Below are positions 10,407 to 19,734 of a stretch of DNA of 64,000 bases, piece after piece. The notes under the pieces were generated by a model. That model searched no databases, was not told the DNA's origin, and worked only from the letters and a program-made list of their open reading frames with translations. This stretch comes from Candida dubliniensis CD36 (Eukaryota > Ascomycota > Pichiomycetes > Serinales > Debaryomycetaceae), in contig NC_012861.1 of the NCBI RefSeq assembly GCF_000026945.1, positions 2,046,001 to 2,110,000 of the forward strand, given 5' to 3'. Position 1 is the first letter of the stretch. Each line of letters opens with the position of its first letter. The position numbers were made by a program, and so were the translations under genes.

Positions 10407-11075
10407 TTACTCTTGTAAAAATCTTTTCAATCCACACCAAATACCAGCAACTCCAGCCATCATTACTGAAGAATAAGTCATTGGTTTTAATCCAGCACTA
10501 CTTTTAAATAATGCTCCAGCTAAAGCACCAGAAATTACCGAATTTAAATCATCATGTTTTTCTCTTATACCATCAATAGTTGAATCAATTAAATTATAAG
10601 TTAAAGCTAATACCCCAGCATTATTACCTAAAAATGGACCTCTTTTAGTAATATTATTTAAAATATGATTTAATTTAACTTTAAATGGAATTGATGAATT
10701 AGGTAAAGTTTTTAAACCTTGTTGAAAACCATATAAACCTCCAATTCCTAAACCTAATAAATATATTGCTCCAGTACCATAACATAAATCATCAGTCCAT
10801 GATCTACTTGGAATTAAACCTTTTGAACCTTCAACTGTATTTAATTGTTCTTCTTCTAAATCTAAATATTCAATTCCTTTATCTAATCCAGCTAATGGAT
10901 GTAATCTACTAGCAGAAATGGCTCCAGGAGTAGATATAATGGTATTGACATCAGTAACTTCTTTAGGATCAAAACCTAAAGTTTGTTTAATGGTTGATTG
11001 ATCGTTATTATTAGTAGTAGTGGATGTTGTTGTTGTTGTTGATGATGTTGATGATTTTCCAAATATCCACGACAT
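10407..11075 (-). CDS. TIM23: Mitochondrial inner-membrane translocase subunit Tim23
   Basis: A 222-aa Tim17/Tim22/Tim23-family protein and a channel component of the TIM23 complex, which imports presequence proteins into the matrix and inner membrane. The N-terminal half faces the intermembrane space: a Ser/Thr/Asn-rich start, then LGFDPKEVTDVNTIISTPGA and SRLHPLAGLDKGIEYLDLEE. The C-terminal half (about 96-220) has four hydrophobic helices with the family signature GLGIGGLYGFQQGL, then KRGPFLGNNAGVLALTYNLI and a Gly-rich SGALAGALFKSSAG segment. Length matches S. cerevisiae Tim23 (222 aa). Its 3' end converges on SMM1 with a gap of 135 bases. Confidence 0.95.
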   Translation of the reverse strand: MSWIFGKSSTSSTTTTTSTTTNNNDQSTIKQTLGFDPKEVTDVNTIISTPGAISASRLHPLAGLDKGIEYLDLEEEQLNTVEGSKGLIPSRSWTDDLCYGTGAIYLLGLGIGGLYGFQQGLKTLPNSSIPFKVKLNHILNNITKRGPFLGNNAGVLALTYNLIDSTIDGIREKHDDLNSVISGALAGALFKSSAGLKPMTYSSVMMAGVAGIWCGLKRFLQE

Positions 11076-11847
11076 TATGATGATTATTATTATTATGATA
11101 TTATTATTGTTCTTGTTGTTGTAGGTGTTATTATTGATGAAACTAGTCTCTAATAGTGGTTTCTCTTTTTTTGAATTTTGGGGGGGGGGTTGTTTTTTTT
11201 TTTTTTTCGACCAAAATAATACAAAATAAATAAATAATAAGAATAAGAATAAGAATAATAAGTTAATACTATTATATGATATTCTTTCTTTCTTTCTTTA
11301 TATAACAATGAATATAAATCAAAAGCTCTTTTATATATATCAAGGAAGGTAAATCACTCTCTTTCTATCAAATACAGGAATGAAAATTTTTTTTTTTTTT
11401 TTTTTTTTTTTTGCTTCGTCCTCTTCTTCGCCTTCTTCTTCTTCTTCACCCTTTTAAAACACACTATAATATATATAAAAGATTTTTTTCCGGTATATAG
11501 GAGGGAAAAGTCGGCAAAGGTCACGTGTCAAACACATACAAAGTAAAAATCAACAAAGCAAAGTTATATATTCAATTAAAAAGATATATATGTATATATA
11601 TATAGGTGTATGGGTGTGTGTGGAAGGGGGGGGGGAAGATTTGTATTTATGATATCAAATAAAAACCATCTTCCATTACTATATATTATTATCACCATAT
11701 TAGCTTTGTAAATAGAATTATCTATGATTAAAAATATAAATGACAACTTTCCATCAATTTTTTTTATTTGGTTTTCTTTACTTATCACAATAGTTTCAAT
11801 ATCCATTTATTTTAGTAAATGAATGAAGATATTAAATGAATGAATCA
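11076..11847. other. TIM23 upstream region and OST4 3' side
   Basis: About 770 bases of poly-T, poly-A, CTTC and TA tracts. A CACGTG E-box (Cbf1-type) is present at 11522-11527. A 76-aa open frame on the minus strand (11576-11806) shows no recognisable motif and ends in repeat-encoded Tyr/Ile, so it is not called. Confidence 0.5.
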
Positions 11848-11964
11848 TTATTTTTTTTGTAATTTATATAAATTGGTGGATATGGCATGATATATTATGA
11901 TTAGTATTATTGATGCAAATCCAAATGTCAATGCAATAGTATTTAATTGTTCATCAGTTATCAT
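11848..11964 (-). CDS. OST4: Oligosaccharyltransferase mini-subunit Ost4
   Basis: A 38-codon gene found by reading the minus strand between TIM23 and RRG9. It begins MITDEQLNTIALTFGFAS, continues with IILIIIYHAI and ends in LYKLQKK. This closely matches the yeast Ost4 pattern MISDEQLN, then a single hydrophobic helix, then IYHAV, in a protein of 36 aa. Ost4 is a single-span ER membrane peptide that stabilises the Stt3-Ost3/6 subcomplex of oligosaccharyltransferase, which transfers the N-glycan to nascent proteins. It is too short for usual ORF cut-offs. It is divergent from RRG9 with about 310 bases between the two starts. Confidence 0.93.
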   Translation of the reverse strand: MITDEQLNTIALTFGFASIILIIIYHAISTNLYKLQKK

Positions 11965-12273
11965 ATTATCAAGTTATATATGTATATGTATATATATATA
12001 TATTATGGGAACGTGGAGATGGTGAGTGAATTAGAAGAAGACCAGCTTATTAACTTTGTTGTTGTTGTTGTAATACGTGGTGGGTGGATGTTTTTCAGGT
12101 CAAGTCCAGATTTTTTTTGGTGGTGAGTGGGTGGTGGTTTTGTTGTCCTTCCAAAAAAAAAACACAGCCTAATTACACGACTAAATATAACAAGAAAAGA
12201 AAGCAAGAAGAATATTTTTTTAATTCTTTGATTCTTGATTCATCTCATCTATTCTATATTTATTATTCCAACA

Positions 12274-12768
12274 ATGATAAAACAACTATTTATAAGTCCA
12301 AGTTGTAAAATATCACCAATAAATAGATTTATATATAATTGGTATTCATATTATTCAACAAATAATAAATCTCGAAAATCATCAAAAGGCAAGAAATTAC
12401 CCACCACCACCACTACCACCACCACGACCACAACTTCTTCTTCTTCTTCTTTATCAAATCATTCATCTTCCATAATAGACCCTATAGACTCCATATCATA
12501 TGAACAATTTCGAAAATCAATTATTAAAAATGATATAAAACATAATCCTTATAATCAACCATTTTGGTTAAAACGAAATCGAACTATTAAATTAAAACAT
12601 AATCATTGGAATCCATTGAAAAAATTATCAAGATCTGAAATGAATAAATTAAAAGAATTAAAACAATATTTCCCTCATTTTACTACTGCTGATTTAGGAA
12701 AAATTTTCCATATTTCACCAGAATCAGTAAGAAGAATTTTGAAAAGTAAATATATTCCTAATGATTGA
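12274..12768 (+). CDS. RRG9: Mitochondrial respiratory growth protein Rrg9 (neugrin-like)
   Basis: The first ATG is at 12274, giving 164 aa; the open frame starts earlier only at a TTG. The N-terminus, MIKQLFISPSCKISPINRF, is basic and lacks acidic residues, consistent with a mitochondrial targeting sequence. It is followed by a Thr/Ser spacer. The C-terminal block FWLKRNRTIKLKHNHWNPLK, then KLSRSEMNKLKELKQYFP and a helix-turn-helix-like ADLGKIFHISPESVRRILKS, matches the Rrg9/neugrin family. Yeast Rrg9 is needed for respiratory growth and mitochondrial genome maintenance. Molecular activity is unknown; RNA binding is inferred from human neugrin. Confidence 0.88.
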   Translation: MIKQLFISPSCKISPINRFIYNWYSYYSTNNKSRKSSKGKKLPTTTTTTTTTTTSSSSSLSNHSSSIIDPIDSISYEQFRKSIIKNDIKHNPYNQPFWLKRNRTIKLKHNHWNPLKKLSRSEMNKLKELKQYFPHFTTADLGKIFHISPESVRRILKSKYIPND

Positions 12769-13327
12769 AAAAAAAAGTAAAAAAAAATTAAAAAAAAGGG
12801 GGGGCTGGAGTAGGGTGGGGGGTAAGATACTCCAAAAAGTTTATCAAATGAATGAAATTTTAATTTATTTTGTTTCACTTGTATATATATATGTGTATAT
12901 ATATATATATGTACGTACAGATGTAATATTTGGGGACAAGTTTAGAGAAATGAAATAGGTGTATATTCTCCAATATTTAATAATAATAATAATAATAAGA
13001 CTTGTAATTATGGAAGTTATTGCAACTTGTAATCTCCTATGTAATACTAGGATTATTATTATGTATCTAATCATATACTAAGATAAATGACACTTTCATA
13101 ACTTAACTTATTGTAATGGATTTTTCCAGTACCTGCCATCCATTTTTTGGTCGTGCAGATTGGAGAAGATCTCAACTCAATACTTTTTGTTTCTTGTTCA
13201 ATTGTTCAATTGTTCAAATGTTTTGACAATTTTCTTAATGATTTGCCACTAAATCAATCATCCAAAACAATTCCTCTCTATTCATCCAAAACTAAACTCC
13301 TCTCTATTCATCCAAAATCAATTTACA
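12769..13327. other. Gene-free region RRG9 to UBX4
   Basis: A/T-rich DNA with G runs at about 12798-12821, (TA/TG)n tracts near 12884-12920 and an (AAT)n run near 12980-12998. The 13240-13327 segment contains tandem near-copies of a CTATTCATCCAAAA unit just before the UBX4 start. It presumably holds the UBX4 promoter. No gene is supported. Confidence 0.5.
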
Positions 13328-14716
13328 ATGTCTTTATCTTCATCATCAACACCTACAATCAATTTTTTTATTAATTATAATCAACCATTACAAGGTAAAA
13401 AAATCACGGTTCCTAAATCAATATCAATTAATCAATTAATATTACAAGCTTTAACAGTATATAAAATTGATAGTAATAATTATGAAGGTCAACTTTATCA
13501 TAATGGTAAATTATTAGATGGATCATTACCTATTCGATTAACTAATTTATTAAATAATGCTAAATTGAATTTAAAAACCATCGCCAAATTGAACATCAGC
13601 AACACGGCAACCACCAATACCACCACCACCTCTACCACCACCACCTCTACCACTAATCAACATGAAATTAATGTTAAATTTATTAATGATAATACTGGTT
13701 CAATTAAGGTAGAAAAATGTTTTAGTGGATTAAATTTAATTGAATTAATTAAGAAATTTAATGGTGGTGGTGATGATGATGATGATGATAATAGTACCAA
13801 AAAATCAGAATTACGAATTGTTAATGTTATTATTGAATCGGAAAAATATCATGAAACTACATTAGAATCAATTGTTGGGAAATCTAATAATGTTGTTATT
13901 CGATTTAAATATAAAAAAATAGATAATGATAATGATAATGATAATGATAATGATAATGATAGAATTGTTAAACAAAGACAAGAAGAAGCAATTAAATTAC
14001 ATATTAAACAAGAGAATATTAGAAAGAAAGTACAAGAACAAGAGAAATTAGAACAGAGATTAAAAGAGCAAGAGCAAGAGCAAGAGAAACAGAAACAGAA
14101 AGAGAAAGAGAAGCAAAATGTTAGGGTTGTGGAAGATGATATTATTGAAGAAGATCTAAAAGAAAATCAACCACAACCACAACCACAACCACAGGAGTTT
14201 TCTTCTTTGAATGATATACAAATATTGGAACCAAAACAAGAAAAATCGGCACATCCAACAATTGTACAACCTCAACAACAATATACATTTCAATTAGAAG
14301 AAAAAGAAGAAAAAGAAGAAGAAGAAGAAATCAATGATACTCCTCAATTATACATTCCTTCCATTAAGAAACAAGAAGAAGAAGAAGAAAAAGAAAAAGA
14401 ATTATACGAAAATCCTGATGAAGATTATGAATTAACATTAAATCAATTGAAAACATATCAAAATATCATTAGAGATTCTGGTAAAAAAAAAAATCATATT
14501 AATCATGCTATAATTTCATCACCACCTAATAAATATCAAATTAGAATAAAATTTCCTGATTTAAAAATTTTACAAATTAATTTTATTAAAAATATTGAAA
14601 AAATTAAATTTAATGATTTAATTAAAAAAATTGATGAATTATTATTACCAAAATTTATTAATAATTATAATTTAAAATTTGGTTATCCACCTTTTAAAAC
14701 TATTGATATATTATCT

Positions 14717-14751
<35 letters not shown>

Positions 14752-15029
14752 TAATAAGAATGAATATTTATATAATTTACCTGATTTTCAACAAGAAAAA
14801 ATTATGCTTATTTGGGAATTACAAAAATCTAATTTAAATTTAAAAGGACCTTATATTAAAAATGAAAGTTTAAATTTAAATTCAAATTCCAATTTAAATT
14901 CCAATTTAAATTTAAATATTAAACCAACTGAAGAATTACCTGAAAGAATATTAGAAAGACATAGAGGAGAATTACCAAATGAGATAGAAGAAAATGAAAA
15001 ATCAATTACCCTGTCAAGAAGAAACACCA

Positions 15030-15075
<46 letters not shown>

Positions 15076-15133
15076 TGATGATTCTAAATCTATTAAAAAA
15101 TCAAAAGTTCCTAAATGGTTTAAAATGAAGTAA
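13328..15133 (+). CDS. UBX4: UBX-domain Cdc48 adaptor Ubx4 (ASPL/TUG family)
   Basis: A 601-aa protein beginning with a TUG-type ubiquitin-like domain (about residues 10-85): a FINYNQPLQGKKITVPKSIS start, a LYHNGKLLDGSLPIRLTNLL middle and AKLNLK. A highly charged Gln/Glu/Lys coiled-coil region follows (about 215-380). A UBX-like fold then spans about 405-500 (YQIRIKFPDLKILQINFIKN, and later GYPPFKTIDI). The extreme C-terminus VPKWFKMK resembles the end of yeast Ubx4. The family recruits the AAA ATPase Cdc48/p97, acting in ERAD and proteasome-linked disassembly. The protein is longer than yeast Ubx4 (416 aa) because of Asp-Asn, Glu-Gln and poly-Asn insertions. Confidence 0.87.
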
Positions 15134-15576
15134 CAAAGAAACTACAATGCTTTATTGAGGTTTATAGGTTCTCTCTCTCATCATCATTATCATCATAATC
15201 ATCATCATCATCGCTAATAGTATTATGTTTTTGCGGTACCGGAGTTTTTTAATTTTTTTTTTTCAGTTATAGATTTTACTAATTTACATATAAATAAAAA
15301 AACCAATAAAATTAAATTGCACTACAACACGTGATAACTAACAAGAAAAGGGCATTTCATTTTGTAATATACTATAGCAAATTCTAAGGCAAATTTTGAA
15401 TATATGAAAATTGTTTAAAAGTTATAATAATATAATATAACATATTACTTTATGAAAACCGTTATTGTTATTTAAGGGATATAACAACTGAGAAAGTATG
15501 GAAAGGTAAAGGTAAAGGAAAGGAAAGGGAAGGAAAGGAAAGGAAAGGGATAATAGTAGTAGTAAATATAAACTTT

Positions 15577-15585
15577 ATGAGTCAT
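15577..15585. promoter_or_regulatory. Gcn4-type (GCRE/AP-1) site upstream of GCN4
   Basis: ATGAGTCAT is the complement-symmetric form of the optimal Gcn4 site ATGACTCAT. It lies about 540 bases before the first uORF and 950 before the GCN4 ATG. Autoregulation is inference. Confidence 0.5.
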
Positions 15586-16117
15586 ATCTCGTAGTTGTGT
15601 AGAAGAAGAAGTAAGGCTTTATCACCCATGGGACACGACCTTCTCACACACACAATAAATATTTGTTATTGTTATTGTTGTAGTCCTATTATTATTATTA
15701 TTATTATTATCATTGACCAATAATATTGTTGTGTAACTCCTCATTCAAAAACAATTGAATTGTTTGTGACACATTAACTTCTGGAACATGGAACACGACC
15801 TTTTTTTAAAAAATTTTTTTTCCTTTCCTTTGCATTATAAAACCAACTACAAATAACCTTGTAGGATTTAAATTACAAATTTTTTTTTTCCTTTCCTTTC
15901 CTTTCCTTTTCTTTTCTTTTCTCTTATTAATTTTAACACCAATTATAAATTAGGAACAAAGTAACATAACAACAACAACAACAACAACTAATACTTACTA
16001 CTACTTCTTATAAATTATTACTATTACTATTATTATTACTATTATTATTACTATTATTATTTACCCTTTTTATTCATTATATTGTCCAAGTTTTTATACA
16101 TTAGAATAAAAAAAAAA

Positions 16118-16129
16118 ATGTGTGCCTAA
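16118..16129 (+). promoter_or_regulatory. GCN4 uORF1 (Met-Cys-Ala-stop)
   Basis: The first ATG in the probable GCN4 leader reads ATGTGTGCCTAA, a three-codon ORF preceded by an A run, which is a good yeast start context. It resembles in size the first uORF of S. cerevisiae GCN4. Confidence 0.7.
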
Positions 16130-16275
16130 ATTTATTTTTACCCTCCACCCCTTTGTCCGTATTACAATAAATTTGTTTTTATTAATTTTAAAAAGAAAAT
16201 AGTTGTTTTTTTGTTATCAAATTAAGTTACAACAACACCTTTACCCTCCCCCCCTGACTTTTTTTTTCATTAAAT

Positions 16276-16287
16276 ATGCTAAAATAG
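16276..16287 (+). promoter_or_regulatory. GCN4 uORF2 (Met-Leu-Lys-stop)
   Basis: ATGCTAAAATAG, a three-codon ORF between uORF1 and uORF3 in the GCN4 leader. Confidence 0.65.
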
Positions 16288-16314
16288 AATTATTATAAAT
16301 TTTTAACCGTTAAA

Positions 16315-16356
16315 ATGGTGTCCCTTTTACTACTGCTATTGCTATTGCTACCTTAG
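16315..16356 (+). promoter_or_regulatory. GCN4 uORF3 (13 codons)
   Basis: ATGGTGTCC, then a run of Leu-type codons (one of them CTG), then CCT TAG. It starts after TTAAA and is the longest and last uORF before the GCN4 ATG, 179 bases downstream. In C. albicans a single inhibitory third uORF is reported to be enough for starvation control, so this is the likely barrier. Confidence 0.7.
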
Positions 16357-16535
16357 AAATTAAAATTAAAAGAAAGAAAGAAATATACTACTACTACTTT
16401 AGAAAGTCCTACCTCGATATTATTGTTATTATTATTATTACTACAGTTGTTATTAAATTACATTAATTAATTAATTAATTTTTTGTTAAGTTACCATTTA
16501 TTATTATTACTATTACTATTACTATTACTGTTATT

Positions 16536-17501
16536 ATGTCTGCTACTACTCCTATTATTTACGAAGATTCTTTATTTGAATCCCAAGATTTATTTGCTTC
16601 ACCAAAAGTTAAACAATTCCATCAAAAGGTTGTTGCTGATACTACCACCACCACCAATACTACTACTACTACTATTAAAAACGAACCTGGTTTGGAATTA
16701 AGTTTGAATTTACCAGAAATGCAAAAAGCTTCTGAAACTATTTCTACTCCATTTCAAATCCATTCTAGTGTATTGGAATCGGTTTTTAGTACTAATTTAC
16801 ATGGAGTTAATGATATTGATCATACTCCAATGTTTGATGAATTGGATTTGATTATGGACGGATGTAAAGTCAATTCATCAGATGATTGGGTTGCTCTTTT
16901 TGGTGATGATCATGATATTGTTGGAGAAGAACCAATATTATCATTGAAAAATGATAATGATAATGAAGTTGATGTTGATGTTGATGATGATGATGCTCTT
17001 GTTCCAAGAGAGGAAACTACTATTGAAGGTTTATTATTGGAACCATCACCAAATCGAACCATTTCTGCTTCTACTTCTGCTTCTACTTCATCATCAAATA
17101 GTCCAGAAAGTACTGTTGCTACCACAGTCATTACTGGTTGTGCTACTGCAAGTGGTAAAAGACAATTTCAATTGGAAACACCAAATCCTTCATCAACATT
17201 ACCAACACCATTATTGGATTCTAAAAAAAGAATTAAAGTTGATCATTTAGGTTGTGTTACTTATTCTAAAAAACAAAGATCTCAACCTTTACAACCAATT
17301 ATTATTGATGATATTAAAGATGCAGCTGCTTTAAAAAGAGCTAAAAATACTGAAGCTGCTAGAAGATCAAGAGCTCGTAAAATGGAAAGAATGAATCAAT
17401 TGGAAGAAAAAGTTGAAAATTTGATTAATGAAAAAGAAATTTTACAAGATCAAGTTGAAAAATTACAAGAATTGTTGAAAATTAATGGTATTCAATTTTG
17501 A
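16536..17501 (+). CDS. GCN4: General amino-acid control bZIP transcription factor Gcn4
   Basis: A 321-aa activator with a C-terminal bZIP. The basic region is ALKRAKNTEAARRSRARKME, with the NTEAARRSRAR contact residues of Gcn4, followed by a leucine zipper with heptad positions in LEEKVENLINEKEILQDQVE and KLQELL. Upstream are acidic activation-type segments, for example around FDELDLIMDGCKVNSSDDWVALFGDD. It induces amino-acid biosynthesis genes under starvation, and in C. albicans also affects morphogenesis. Three uORFs precede it, indicating translational derepression. Length is close to C. albicans Gcn4. Confidence 0.97.
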   Translation: MSATTPIIYEDSLFESQDLFASPKVKQFHQKVVADTTTTTNTTTTTIKNEPGLELSLNLPEMQKASETISTPFQIHSSVLESVFSTNLHGVNDIDHTPMFDELDLIMDGCKVNSSDDWVALFGDDHDIVGEEPILSLKNDNDNEVDVDVDDDDALVPREETTIEGLLLEPSPNRTISASTSASTSSSNSPESTVATTVITGCATASGKRQFQLETPNPSSTLPTPLLDSKKRIKVDHLGCVTYSKKQRSQPLQPIIIDDIKDAAALKRAKNTEAARRSRARKMERMNQLEEKVENLINEKEILQDQVEKLQELLKINGIQF

Positions 17502-18420
17502 AAAAAGGTTGAAAAAAAAAAGAACTATTATAAAAATATTATTTTCGTATCCGTATCCGTCCATTCGTCCATTCGTTCATTCGTCTACATAATATTTTTT
17601 AATATACACATACATACATACAAATATATGTTAATTTAAATGAAATGAAATGAAAAAAAAACACACACATTCTTCTACTTCTTCTGGTGTAAGCAGTTGA
17701 TTATTTCGTTGTAGAGTAGTGTAAAATTGGTTAGGCTTATAGCCCTAAAAGTCACGTTCTAGCGGTGCTACCAACTGAACAACAAAATGATGGATACACT
17801 TTTTTTATTTTAAACCCAAATCTTTACATTAAATAAATGGGGTTATATAATTTAAAAAGTTACTGTATGGAAAACTATATACATACATGTATGTATACAT
17901 GTATAACTAACTAACTGTATGGAAAACTGTATATTTAAATTTAAATTGGTGCCAATATTATATAGTTTATATAATTTATAAACTATATAATTTAATGATA
18001 TGTTGTTAGCCCAAATTCTCCAGTATGTTTGTGATACCTTTTTTTTTTGAAAACAACTAGAGTCAAAAAAAAAAAAATAACAATAACAACAACATTCGAA
18101 TAGAATAGAATAGATTAATAACATTGTAATAATAGAGGAAATTGTAATAAATGAAATAATATTAGAAAAGATAATGATAATGATATTGTGTGTGTGTGGG
18201 TGGGACAAGAAAAAAAAAAAAAAAAAAAATGCCGTTTTGTTTTTTCGGAGATTTTGTGGAAAATATCACAATCATCATAATCATCATCAAAATGGATTTA
18301 TTAGAAAACTTTAGAATTCAAAATAACTTCTACTTAATATATTAAACTAATTGATATTGAAAGAAACATTAGATTAATATAGATATAGTTGTGATGGTTG
18401 TGGGTGTGTGGGGTGTGTGG

Positions 18421-18433
18421 GGTGTGTGGGTGT
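18421..18433 (+). promoter_or_regulatory. Rap1-type telomeric motif GGTGTGTGGGTGT
   Basis: This exact 13-mer is the classic Rap1-bound unit of S. cerevisiae TG1-3 telomeres. It ends a TG tract starting near 18395 that includes two GGGGTGTGTG repeats. Whether the Rap1 encoded in this window binds it is inference. Confidence 0.45.
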
Positions 18434-18901
18434 ATATATATATATCATAGATTTATGGATTCATGAAATTTGATAAGACCGATAAAATCTAATCTTAACC
18501 CAATCAAAACCATTGCGAATAATAAGATATATTTGGTGCCGTATTAATACAACAACAACAACAAAAAAAAAAAAAAAGAAAGAATAATAATAATAATTCA
18601 GGCAGCATATTATAAACTACATTACATAATATTATTGATAAGATTCTTATTACAAAGGTGTAATGTAAAATTAAAAAAAAAGGGATATGGGATGCGATGG
18701 GATGGGATGGGATGGGAATCTCCATTAAGGGCGGAAGGCAACATCATTAAGGCGTTGACATACTATCAATATAAGCTTTTTTTTGATTGATTGACATGTC
18801 AGACATGTCAGATAAATCGACTAACAAGAAGAAGAAGAAGAAGAAGGTTATGTATCAATATTAAGGTTTTATTTAAATTTTCTTGGTAACAAGACAAGAC
18901 A

Positions 18902-18931
18902 AGATAAAGATAAAGATAAAGATAAAGATAA
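18902..18931 (+). promoter_or_regulatory. Five tandem AGATAA GATA-factor motifs
   Basis: Five contiguous AGATAA units match the HGATAR consensus for Gln3/Gat1 GATA activators. They sit about 800 bases before a purine-cytosine permease, a gene type often under nitrogen control. They could also be a plain microsatellite. Confidence 0.4.
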
Positions 18932-19734
18932 AGATGAAAATAAAAGACCCCTTTTTGTAAATTGATTATAGAAGGTAACAATTAATCATAATGATGATGT
19001 TGTTGTTATTCCACAATGGATTAGGCAAAAAAAAAAATAATAAGTAATAAATGATTGATATTGGTCAAAACAGATTTGATGATTAAATTAAAATGGAAAT
19101 GGAAATGGAAATGGAAATTAAAATGGAAATGGAGATTCCGATGGAATGGAGGACAAATTGTCATTAATTGATTGTCTTAATCTATCTATATATAATATTG
19201 ATTGTTTAAAATTGTGTAAAATTTTTTTAGTCAAATTTTAATTTAATTTAATTTAATTTCTTTTTTTTTCTGTTTTTCTGTTTTTGAGTAATAGTATTAG
19301 TGTGTGTGAGTGTGTGAATGAATGTTTTATTGCCTTAAGAGAAAAATTTTTTCTCTTACTTTGGTATATCAACTCATCGTCCTTTAACAACAACAACTAC
19401 AACAACAACAATAACAACTACAATAATAAATATCAAATCTTTTTCTTAAATGCTTATCTTTCTTTCATATTTAATATTTAATATTTAATATTTAATATCA
19501 TTTCTTTTCCCTTCCTTCCTTCCCTTCCCTTCCCTTCCCTCCCTTTCTTTATAACTTATTTTTCAATTTATTTTAAAGAAAAACCTTTAACCATTTTATC
19601 CCTCTTCATTCCCAAATCATCACCTATATATTTACTTAATAACAAACAAGTAAATATAATTCTTTCATCACCATCTTTACAACACATCTTATTATTATTA
19701 TTATTATTATTATACTAAGGTTTACCCTTTAAAC

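Larger units (their letters stand above)
15134..16535. promoter_or_regulatory. GCN4 promoter and long 5' leader
   Basis: 1.4 kb without a protein gene apart from the short uORFs annotated separately. It contains a CACGTG E-box at 15328-15333, a palindromic Gcn4-type site ATGAGTCAT at 15577-15585, tandem GGAAA/TTTCC tracts (about 15505-15550 and 15890-15921) and CTATTA repeats. A long leader upstream of GCN4 fits its translational control. Confidence 0.7.
17502..19734. promoter_or_regulatory. 2.2-kb region between GCN4 and the permease gene
   Basis: No protein gene is supported. Notable sites are a TG-rich tract at 18395-18433 ending in an exact S. cerevisiae telomeric Rap1 site, a GACATGTCA tandem palindrome at 18793-18810, a five-copy AGATAA array at 18902-18931, and GGGAT and GGAAAT repeats near 18697-18714 and 19093-19136. 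(TTTAATA)n and CCTT tracts lie just before the permease. Part of this is the permease promoter. Confidence 0.6.

Noticed and set aside
11576..11806. 76-aa minus-strand frame next to OST4
   Set aside because: Its C-terminus is encoded by TA/GT repeats and the rest matches no family I know.
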